This document shows positions 1 through 6,972 of a stretch of DNA of 14,153 nt, in pieces. The translations under genes and the position numbers were made by a program. This DNA is from Gemmatimonadota bacterium (GTDB taxonomy: Bacteria > JAAXHH01). The notes below the pieces were generated by a model. It was not told the DNA's origin. It did no database searches and saw only the letters and a program-made list of their open reading frames with translations. Positions within the stretch are counted from its first letter, which is position 1. Each line of letters begins with the position of its first letter. The stretch covers positions 1 through 14,153 of the forward strand of contig JAPOOT010000075.1 in assembly GCA_026713285.1 (NCBI GenBank), in the 5' to 3' direction.

Positions 1-11
1 AAGCACTACGG

Positions 12-998
12 ATGGCAAGCAACGTACTCGTATGGATTGAACAGGAGGATGGGCAGGCGGACCCGATCGCCTGGCAGGCGATGGCCGCCGCGGCGAAAGT
101 CGCCGGCGATCTCGACGGATCCCTGACCGCCGTCGTTTTCGGCGACCCGGTCGCCGATATCGCAAGGCAGGCCATTGAAGCCGGCGCGGACCGCGTATAT
201 ACCACGGAAGACGCTTCCCTGGTCCGCTATCGGGTAGAGCCCTATGCAAAACTGCTGGCGCGGATACTGGAGAACGAACCGCCCTCCGTAATCCTGGCGG
301 GGGCAAGTACGGCCGGCCTCGAGCTAACGGCCTATGTCGCCGCCCTCACCGATGCGGGCCTGGCGCCGGACTGCACGGACCTGCACATCGAGGGAGACCA
401 GGTGGTCGCGGTCCGACCGGCCCTGGTGGGCAACCTGGTTTCCACTTTGAAATTCACAGGAACCGGGCACCGGATTATCACGGTACGGCGCAATATATTC
501 CAACCCGCCGACAGAGATGAATCCAGGACCGGGGAAACCATAGACATTCCTGCCGAACAGGCAGAAGACGAGATCCCAACCCGGGTGGATTCCGTCGAGA
601 CCGCGGACGGCAAGGTCAGCCTGACCGAAGCAAGCATAATTGTTTCAGGCGGCCGCGGCGTGGGCGGACCGGAGGGCTTTCAGCCCGTACGGGAACTGGC
701 TGACGCCCTGGGCGGCGCGCTCGGCGCGAGCCGGGCCGCGGTGGACGCCGGTTGGATCCCCTATGCCCACCAGGTCGGCCAGACCGGTAAGACGGTTCAG
801 CCGGACCTGTACATTGCCTGTGGAATCTCCGGTGCGATTCAGCACCTGGCGGGCATGAAAAACGCCCGTGTGATCGTTGCCATCAACAAGGACGCCGACG
901 TGCCGATCTACAAGTACGCTCATTACGGTATTGCCGGCGACCTGTTCAGCTACCTGCCCGCCATAGCGGAAGAAGTGAAGAAACGGCTGGGCCGGTAA
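12..998 (+). CDS. etfA: Electron transfer flavoprotein alpha subunit
   Basis: This is the alpha subunit of the soluble FAD-containing electron transfer flavoprotein, which collects electrons from acyl-CoA and related dehydrogenases and passes them to a membrane quinone reductase. The 328-residue length is normal for the family. The N-terminal half (about 1-200) is the alpha/beta domain. The C-terminal FAD domain shows the full series of signatures: SGGRG at 212-216, RAAVDAGW at 241-248, QVGQTGK at 254-260, GISGAIQHLAG at 271-281 and AINKD at 290-294. The start ATG lies 11 bases from the window edge, so its ribosome site and the expected partner gene (ETF beta) cannot be seen. The Fe-S oxidoreductase follows 58 bases downstream on the same strand, and that protein is the usual electron acceptor of ETF. 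Whether this ETF is of the bifurcating type cannot be judged without the beta subunit. Family identity is seen directly; the physiological donor is unknown. Confidence 0.96.
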   Translation: MASNVLVWIEQEDGQADPIAWQAMAAAAKVAGDLDGSLTAVVFGDPVADIARQAIEAGADRVYTTEDASLVRYRVEPYAKLLARILENEPPSVILAGASTAGLELTAYVAALTDAGLAPDCTDLHIEGDQVVAVRPALVGNLVSTLKFTGTGHRIITVRRNIFQPADRDESRTGETIDIPAEQAEDEIPTRVDSVETADGKVSLTEASIIVSGGRGVGGPEGFQPVRELADALGGALGASRAAVDAGWIPYAHQVGQTGKTVQPDLYIACGISGAIQHLAGMKNARVIVAINKDADVPIYKYAHYGIAGDLFSYLPAIAEEVKKRLGR

Positions 999-1056
999 TC
1001 CGGCACACCGTGCATCGCGTCTTCACTCGGCGGCACATCGAGATCGCAGGACGCCG

Positions 1057-3072
1057 ATGCTTTCTCCCATCGAAAAAACCCTCTTCGCGATCGTCGCAGT
1101 TGTCTCGCTGTACCTGGCATCCGTCACCTTTCGGCGCATGATCCGCATAATTGAGCGAGGCCAGGGGCGCCTGTCCTGGGACAGACCTGCCGGCCGGTTG
1201 ATGACCGGGATCAAGGCGGTGGTCAGCCAGAACAACATGATCCGAAACCGGCCTTTCGTTTCCCTGGCGCACACGGCGATCGCCTGGGGGTTTATCCTCT
1301 ACGTGGCAGTCAACCTGATAGACGTGCTGGAAGGCATGGTACCCGGCTTCGTTCTCCCGGGCGAGAACGCCGCCGGGAGGATATATCGGCTCCTCGTCGA
1401 TCTAATGACCGCGGCGGTGCTGGCAGGTATGGTCGTCCTGCTCATCCGACGATTCATCGTGAAGTCCAGGACCCTCGACGTCGCTCCGCAGGTTAAATTG
1501 CACCCGGGCGCGGTGGACGGCATCAAGCGCGATTCCCTGATCGTGGGGTTTTTCATCCTCGGCCACGTCGGTTTCCGGCTGCTGGGCGCTTCTTTCGACA
1601 TCGCCATACACGGTCCGGACCCCTGGCAGCCTGTTGCCGCGCTGGCAGCCGGACTCTGGGCGGACCTGGGACCTTCATTCCAGACTGCTGGGCTGCATGC
1701 CAGCTGGTGGATCGCCGTCGGGCTGGTGCTGGCCTTCCTGCCCTGGTTCCCTTATTCGAAACATGCCCACCTGTTTATGGGCCCCTTCAACCTGATGACG
1801 TCTCCGGATCGAAACAGTCCCGGCGCGATGGATGCCCTGGACTTGGAGGACGAAACCATCGAGCAGTTCGGCGCCGGCCGGATCACCGACCTGAACCGGA
1901 CCCACATTACGGACGCCTTCGCCTGCATCATGTGCAACCGGTGCCAGGACGCCTGCCCGGCCTATGCCACCGGCAAGGAATTGTCACCCGCTGCCCTCGA
2001 GGTGAACAAGCGGTACTACCTTCGCGACCACATGAAAACCCTGGCGACGGGTGGAGTCGACGAAGAACCGCTACTCACCTACGCCATGAGCGAAAGCGCG
2101 CTGTGGGCGTGTACGACCTGCGGGGCCTGTACCGAAGCCTGCCCCGTCGGCAACGAACCCATGTTCGACATCCTCTCCATGCGCCAGAACCAGGTGCTGA
2201 TGGAAAGTGCCTTTCCGAATGAACTGAAAGGCGCCTTTACCGGAATCGAACGGAACGGCAATCCCTGGCAGATGGCCACGGACCGCATGGAATGGACCGA
2301 AACCCTGGATTTTAAGGTACCGACCGTCGCGGAGAATCCGGACTACGATGTGCTGCTATGGGTCGGCTGCGCCGGCGCATTCGACCCGGGCGCCCGGGAC
2401 ACGGCACGGGCCATCGCCACAGTCATGCACCGGTCCGGTATAGACTTCGCCGTGCTCGGAAACGACGAGTCCTGCACGGGAGATCTGGCGCGAAGAGCCG
2501 GAAACGAGTATCTTTTCAGTATGGCTGCCGAAGGCAACATCGAAACGCTGAACGCGGCGGGCGCCGACCGTAAACGCATCGTCACGGGTTGCCCCCACTG
2601 CCTCCATACCCTGAAGAACGAGTACGGCGCGCTGGGCGGGCGTTACGAGGTCATGCACCACACGCAGCTCATCGCCGATCTCAGGATCGACGGCAGGATC
2701 GCGGTAAACGGAGAGGAAGGGACGCGGGCAACCTATCACGACCCGTGCTATCTGGGACGCCACGGCGGCGAGTACGAAGCGCCTCGGGAAGCGCTGGCGG
2801 CCGCGGGGCCAAACCTGGTGGAGATGGCCCGGAGCAGGAACCGGTCATTCTGCTGCGGAGCGGGCGGCGCCCAGGTCTGGAAAGAAGAAGAAGAAGGCAG
2901 GGAAGCGGTCAGCGATAATCGTTTCCGGGAGGCCAGAGAAACCGGGGCGGACACCCTTGCCGTGGGATGTCCCTTCTGTGCCAGGATGATGAACGACGCC
3001 AACAAGCGGGCCGGCGAACCCATGCGGGTCCGGGATATCGCCGAGATCGTGGCGGAATCCATGCAGGAATAA
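1057..3072 (+). CDS. Membrane Fe-S oxidoreductase, ETF:(mena)quinone oxidoreductase type (EtfD/EMO-like)
   Basis: This is a membrane-anchored iron-sulfur protein with HdrD-like domains that probably takes electrons from ETF and reduces (mena)quinone. Residues 1-235 hold about five hydrophobic segments of a NarI-like cytochrome b domain, with candidate heme histidines at 72, 170, 214 and 236/238. Two ferredoxin-type clusters follow: C290-C293-C296-C300-P and C352-C355-C358-C362-P. Two CCG (cysteine-rich, DUF224) domains come next. The first uses C438, C473 in an ESCTGD motif and C512/C515. The second is complete, with C564, C599-C600-G and C638/C641. In the first domain the leading cysteine of CCG is serine (ESC), which I recall as usual for this family. 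Family knowledge: Mycobacterium tuberculosis EtfD and the Syntrophomonas EMO protein have this architecture and work with EtfBA. AGGA lies five bases before the ATG. The gene sits between etfA and the 2-oxoacid oxidoreductase, 15 bases from the latter. It could alternatively serve a lactate/glycolate-type dehydrogenase, but the etfA neighbour favours the ETF role. Confidence 0.9.
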   Translation: MLSPIEKTLFAIVAVVSLYLASVTFRRMIRIIERGQGRLSWDRPAGRLMTGIKAVVSQNNMIRNRPFVSLAHTAIAWGFILYVAVNLIDVLEGMVPGFVLPGENAAGRIYRLLVDLMTAAVLAGMVVLLIRRFIVKSRTLDVAPQVKLHPGAVDGIKRDSLIVGFFILGHVGFRLLGASFDIAIHGPDPWQPVAALAAGLWADLGPSFQTAGLHASWWIAVGLVLAFLPWFPYSKHAHLFMGPFNLMTSPDRNSPGAMDALDLEDETIEQFGAGRITDLNRTHITDAFACIMCNRCQDACPAYATGKELSPAALEVNKRYYLRDHMKTLATGGVDEEPLLTYAMSESALWACTTCGACTEACPVGNEPMFDILSMRQNQVLMESAFPNELKGAFTGIERNGNPWQMATDRMEWTETLDFKVPTVAENPDYDVLLWVGCAGAFDPGARDTARAIATVMHRSGIDFAVLGNDESCTGDLARRAGNEYLFSMAAEGNIETLNAAGADRKRIVTGCPHCLHTLKNEYGALGGRYEVMHHTQLIADLRIDGRIAVNGEEGTRATYHDPCYLGRHGGEYEAPREALAAAGPNLVEMARSRNRSFCCGAGGAQVWKEEEEGREAVSDNRFREARETGADTLAVGCPFCARMMNDANKRAGEPMRVRDIAEIVAESMQE

Positions 3073-3087
3073 CCGGAGAACACGACG

Positions 3088-4221
3088 ATGACTGCTGACG
3101 GTGAACGCATGGTCTTTCTGGACGGATCCAGACTGATCATCGAAGCGATGGCCCGGGCCGGGGTGGGCGCTTACATCGGATACCCCATCACGCCCGTCAA
3201 CTGGCTCTTCGCGGGCGCCAAGCAGCGCATCCCCATTGCCCTGGAAGCGCCGGACGAGATCACCGCGCTACAGTGGTCCGCCGGTTTTTCGTCTTCGGGC
3301 GTGTTTCCCGTCACCGCCTCCGCCTTTCCAGGTTTCGCCCTGATGATCGAATCCATCAACATGTCCTTCATGATGGAACTGCCCATGGTCATTATCCTCG
3401 CCCAGCGCCTCGGGCCAAGTACCGGTTCGGCCACGACGGGCGGCCAGGGGGATCTGCTCCTCCTCAGGGGATGCATCTCCGGAGGGTATTCGATTCCGGT
3501 GTTCTGTCCCTCGAACCTGAACGATTGCTGGGACATGGCGGCCGCCAGCGTGCATACGTCGGTAAACCTCCGCACACCGGTGGTGTTATTGACCTCGAAG
3601 GAAATGGTCATGACCAACCAGAACATGGACATTTCCGGACTGAGGGAAGTGCAACGGGCGGAACGCCACCTGTTCGAAGGAAACGGGGAGTACAAGACTT
3701 ACGGGGTCAACGGGAACCTGGCGCCGCCATTCCTGCCTCTGGGCAACGACCTGCACCAGGTCCGGCTGAATTCATCTACCCATGACATGGAAGGTATTAC
3801 GCAGAAGAACAGCCTCGAAGCCCTCGGCAATACCGAACGGCTCAAAAACAAGATCGAACAGCGTATCGATGACTACACCTATTTCGACCACGATTGGACC
3901 GAAGACGCCGATACGGTCATCCTGACCTACGGCATCTCGGCGGAAGCCGCGAGGGAAGCGGTCGGTTCACTCCGCTCGGGCGGCGACTCTGTCTCGCTCC
4001 TGGTCATGAAAACGCTGCTGCCGGTACCGCCCCGAATCTACGAATTGCTTGATGCGTACGAGCACATCGTCGTCGTGGAGGAGAATATCTCCGGCCTGCT
4101 TCGGGAACTGCTCTTTGGCAACCGTCAGGACGACCGGGTATTCGGTGTCAACAAAATCGGCAATATGATCACCCCGCAGGAGATCGCGGAAGGAGTAAGG
4201 CAATGCAGGAAACCATCCTGA
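3088..4221 (+). CDS. 2-oxoacid:acceptor oxidoreductase, alpha subunit (KorA-like)
   Basis: This is the alpha subunit of a CoA-dependent 2-oxoacid:ferredoxin-type oxidoreductase, which oxidatively decarboxylates a 2-oxoacid to the acyl-CoA together with the TPP-binding beta subunit. The N-terminal pyrimidine-binding domain carries the substrate motif YPITP at 32-36 and the stretch RLGPSTGSATTGGQGDL at 107-123, which matches the GPSTG...QGD signature of the family. The C-terminal third (about 270-377) looks like the transketolase C-terminal-like domain, with a conserved VVEEN near residue 330. At 377 residues it is the short form of alpha, without the N-terminal gamma domain found in fused KorA proteins; a gamma-like region is instead attached to the beta subunit next door. 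GGAG lies nine bases before the ATG, and the 3' end overlaps the beta gene by 19 bases, which suggests translational coupling. Substrate (2-oxoglutarate, pyruvate or branched-chain oxoacid) cannot be decided from sequence alone. Confidence 0.92.
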   Translation: MTADGERMVFLDGSRLIIEAMARAGVGAYIGYPITPVNWLFAGAKQRIPIALEAPDEITALQWSAGFSSSGVFPVTASAFPGFALMIESINMSFMMELPMVIILAQRLGPSTGSATTGGQGDLLLLRGCISGGYSIPVFCPSNLNDCWDMAAASVHTSVNLRTPVVLLTSKEMVMTNQNMDISGLREVQRAERHLFEGNGEYKTYGVNGNLAPPFLPLGNDLHQVRLNSSTHDMEGITQKNSLEALGNTERLKNKIEQRIDDYTYFDHDWTEDADTVILTYGISAEAAREAVGSLRSGGDSVSLLVMKTLLPVPPRIYELLDAYEHIVVVEENISGLLRELLFGNRQDDRVFGVNKIGNMITPQEIAEGVRQCRKPS

Positions 4222-5465
4222 ATGACTTGAAAATGCCCTACTGCCCGGGCTGTGGTCATACCGTCGCCAACAAATCCATGAGCAAGGCGCTCTCGGACAT
4301 GGACGTGGACCCGCTCGACGTCATCGTGGTAAGCGACATCGGCTGTACGGGGCTCGTGGATCCGCTCCTGACCTGCCACACCATTCATGGGCTCCACGGC
4401 CGGGCGGTCGCCCTGGCCATGGGCATCCGCATGGGAATGGAGCATCCGGAGAAGAAGATCATCGCCCTGCAGGGCGACGGCGGCGCCACAATCGGCCTGC
4501 AGCACCTGCTCGAAGCGGCACGGCACAATCTGGATCTCACCCTCGTGGTTCAGAACAACATGGTATACGGGATGACGGGCGGCCAGACCAGTGGACTGTC
4601 CTCCACCGAGTTCAAGGAACCGGAGCGACCGGAATCGGCCGTGCCAGGATACGACATCTGCGCCCTGGCGCACAACGCCGGCGCGGCGTACACCGCGCGG
4701 ACGTTCATCGGCAAGGACACTTCCGAGCTCTGGCATGAGGCCCTGTCCACACCCGGATTCTCCCTCATCGAAATCGTGGAGATGTGTCCCGCGTACGGAA
4801 TGAGGAAAGTACAGGAACTCCATGATACGGCGGACTACGAGAGCGTGGTATCGCGGAACAGTCGCGCTGTCGGCATGCCGCACCGGGCTACCGGCCGCTC
4901 CCTGTTGGATGGAATGAAGCCTATCGAACGCACTTGCGCTGCGCCGCTGGACGGCCGCCTGGAGATCATCGTCGCCGGTTCGGCCGGTGAGGCCATTCAG
5001 TCCGCGGGTGACCTGCTGTCCACCGCGGGCATTACGGCCGGCCTGTCCGCCACCAAGAAGGGCGACTACCCCATCACGATCGGCACGGGGTTTTCCGTCG
5101 CGGAAGTCATCCTCTCCAGGAACCCAATCCATTACACCGGGATCGACTGTCCCGACATCATGATCGTCATATCGCAGGATGGGCTGGAAAAGGTGCGGTC
5201 CCGCATCGGCAGCCACACCCTGGTGATCGCGGACAAGAAGCTTGGTACCGAACTTGGAGGGAGTCCCGGTCCGCCCGGTCCGTCCAACGTGGTGACCGGG
5301 GATTTCAGAAAGACGGGCGGACTGAAAGGCGCCGCGCTGGCCGCCATCGCCCACTGGCTCCAGGACAACGGGTTTCTGCCCATCGAAGCCCTCATCGAAG
5401 CCGCCAGCCGACACAAGCACGGCGACAAGATGAAGGTAATCATCGACAAGGCCGTTGCGGCGTAG
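4203..5465 (+). CDS. 2-oxoacid:acceptor oxidoreductase, beta (TPP) subunit fused to a gamma-like domain
   Basis: This is the catalytic TPP- and iron-sulfur-binding subunit of the 2-oxoacid oxidoreductase. Residues 1 to about 215 are the beta domain. CPGCGH at 14-19 gives C14 and C17, and with C48 and C195 these match the spacing of the four [4Fe-4S] ligands known in two-subunit archaeal enzymes. The TPP/Mg motif is GDG at 91-93 with NN at 118-119, followed by YGMTGGQ at 122-128. A linker leads to residues about 252-400, which resemble the gamma (POR) domain: a Rossmann-like start, GSAGEAIQSAGDLL at 259-272, where gamma domains usually read GxGGQG followed by AGxxL, and a later VAEVILSRNPI segment. 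Gamma is more often separate or at the N-terminus of alpha, so this beta-gamma order is unusual. An AAGGAG seven bases before the ATG, inside the end of the alpha gene, supports this start. No delta ferredoxin subunit is encoded nearby, so the electron acceptor is external and unknown. Confidence 0.9.
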   Translation: MQETILNDLKMPYCPGCGHTVANKSMSKALSDMDVDPLDVIVVSDIGCTGLVDPLLTCHTIHGLHGRAVALAMGIRMGMEHPEKKIIALQGDGGATIGLQHLLEAARHNLDLTLVVQNNMVYGMTGGQTSGLSSTEFKEPERPESAVPGYDICALAHNAGAAYTARTFIGKDTSELWHEALSTPGFSLIEIVEMCPAYGMRKVQELHDTADYESVVSRNSRAVGMPHRATGRSLLDGMKPIERTCAAPLDGRLEIIVAGSAGEAIQSAGDLLSTAGITAGLSATKKGDYPITIGTGFSVAEVILSRNPIHYTGIDCPDIMIVISQDGLEKVRSRIGSHTLVIADKKLGTELGGSPGPPGPSNVVTGDFRKTGGLKGAALAAIAHWLQDNGFLPIEALIEAASRHKHGDKMKVIIDKAVAA

Positions 5466-5501
5466 CAATCTCCTTTTTACACAGTATTCCGGTAATCCTC
5501 C

Positions 5502-6851
5502 TTGCGCATAGTCTATTTCGACATCGACAGTCTGAGACCCGACCACCTGGGTTGCTACGGCTACGGCCGGCCCACGTCGCCCGCCATCGATGAAATCGCC
5601 GCGCAGGGGATGCGGTTCGACCGGTACTACTGCGCGGACTCTCCCTGCATGCCTTCTCGGCACGGCTGGATAACCGGCCGTTTCGGGATCAACAACGGCG
5701 TGGTGACCCACGGCGGTCCCGCTTCCAGGCTTCACATCCTGGAGCAGCGCTACGGCGGGCCCGACGAACGGAACCAGTTGGTGCAAAGACGGCTGCGCCA
5801 GCACGGCTACGACACGGTCTGCTTCTCCAACTTCCCCACCCGGCACTGCGCGGCCTGGTTCGGGCTGGGCTGGTCGGAGTTCCATTCGCCCAACCTGAAG
5901 ACGGGGGCCGAGACGGCGGACGAGGTCAACGAAGCCGTGCTGCGATGGATCGCCGCGAACGGCGGCCGGGACGATTACTTCCTGTACATCAACTACTGGG
6001 ACCCGCACCGGGTTTACGAAGCGCCCCGCGACCGGTTCGAACGCATGGCGGCCCATCCACCGGCGGTGAACTGGCCGGACAACGAGGCGATCCGCGGCCA
6101 CCAGGACATCGACGGCTGGTTCACCGCGTCCCATCTCTTTCCCCGGGACCGGCCCAGTCCCACGCCGAATATGCCGGACGCCATCCGGAACACTGACGAC
6201 CTGAATCACCTGGTGACCGGATACGACGCGGAGATCCGGTACGCCGACCATCACGTGGAGCAGGTGCTGGACGCCCTGGGCAGCCTGGACGACACGGCTG
6301 TCATCGTCTCGGCGGATCACGGCGAGGCCATGGGAGAGCACGGCATCTACGGGGATCACGTCTGCGCCGACGAATGCATACACCGGGTCCCGCTGATCAT
6401 CAAGTGGCCGGGGACTACGCCGCCAGGATCCTCTTGTGACGACCTGCTGTACAATGTGGATTTCAGCGCCACGCTGATCGACCTGATTGGCGGGGAAGTA
6501 CCGGAATACTATGACGGCCGGTCTTTCGCGGAAGGACTCGCGACCGGACGCTGCCAGCTGCACGACTACCTGGTCTGGGGTCACGGCCTGTACACGCTTC
6601 AACGGGCGGTGCGGACACCCGGCCATCTCATGGTCAGGACGTACGATGACTTCGGTTACCGGTTCGATCCGGTGGCCTTGTATGATATGCGTAACGACCC
6701 GAATCAGACGTACAACCTGGCCCGGGAACGGCCGGAAATCCAGCAACGCATGGATCACTACCTGTCGGAGTGGCTGCACGAACAACGCGTCAAACCCTAC
6801 GCCATCCCCGATCCCATGGAGGTCGAATGGCGGGAACGCCAGTCCGCCTGA
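5502..6851 (+). CDS. Sulfatase-superfamily hydrolase, predicted cytoplasmic
   Basis: This is a member of the alkaline phosphatase/sulfatase superfamily that hydrolyses sulfate esters, or possibly phosphonate or phosphate esters, using a formylglycine made from an active-site cysteine. The C-x-P-S-R motif is CMPSR at 49-53, followed by ITGR at 57-60 as in type I sulfatases. Metal-ligand candidates are D7/D9 at the N-terminus and D272-H273 in SADHGE; DPH at 167-169 and K301 are further expected active-site positions. Length is 449. The metal-binding strand begins at residue 3, so there is no room for a signal peptide and the enzyme should be cytoplasmic, unlike most exported sulfatases. The start is TTG: an in-frame TAA at 5493-5495 excludes a longer protein, and the next ATG lies beyond the essential D7/D9. 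No clear ribosome site is visible. It lies 36 bases after the oxidoreductase operon and may be its last gene. The maturase is not in the window, and the substrate is unknown. Confidence 0.9.
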   Translation: MRIVYFDIDSLRPDHLGCYGYGRPTSPAIDEIAAQGMRFDRYYCADSPCMPSRHGWITGRFGINNGVVTHGGPASRLHILEQRYGGPDERNQLVQRRLRQHGYDTVCFSNFPTRHCAAWFGLGWSEFHSPNLKTGAETADEVNEAVLRWIAANGGRDDYFLYINYWDPHRVYEAPRDRFERMAAHPPAVNWPDNEAIRGHQDIDGWFTASHLFPRDRPSPTPNMPDAIRNTDDLNHLVTGYDAEIRYADHHVEQVLDALGSLDDTAVIVSADHGEAMGEHGIYGDHVCADECIHRVPLIIKWPGTTPPGSSCDDLLYNVDFSATLIDLIGGEVPEYYDGRSFAEGLATGRCQLHDYLVWGHGLYTLQRAVRTPGHLMVRTYDDFGYRFDPVALYDMRNDPNQTYNLARERPEIQQRMDHYLSEWLHEQRVKPYAIPDPMEVEWRERQSA

Positions 6852-6937
6852 CGCAAAGACGCCGCGACGGCCTGCTGACGCAAGGACACAGGCCGAGCAG
6901 GCCCGGTGACGCAAGAACACAGGCCGCGCAGGCCCGC
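6849..6937 (+). repeat. Three imperfect tandem copies of a ~31-base unit starting at the sulfatase stop codon
   Basis: Three head-to-tail copies each begin with tgacgcaa. Copy 1 spans 6849-6875 (27 bases, diverged and shorter). Copies 2 (6876-6906) and 3 (6907-6937) are 31 bases each and agree at 28 of 31 positions by direct comparison. The first three bases of copy 1 are the TGA stop of the sulfatase. A GC-rich inverted pair, cggcctg at 6868-6874 and caggccg at 6889-6895, could form a 7-bp stem with a 14-base loop across the copy 1/copy 2 boundary. No T-run follows, so it is not a standard terminator. The repeat fills most of the gap before the next gene. Confidence 0.8.
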
Positions 6938-6972
6938 CTGATCCAGTATCTATAAACCGATGCGAGACCTGA

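Noticed and set aside
6868..6895. GC-rich stem after the sulfatase gene considered as an intrinsic terminator
   Set aside because: The stem is only 7 bp with a 14-base loop and no T-run follows; it is better explained as a by-product of the tandem repeat.
6849..6937. The tandem repeat considered as a CRISPR array
   Set aside because: The copies are contiguous without unique spacers and are imperfect, and no cas gene is present.
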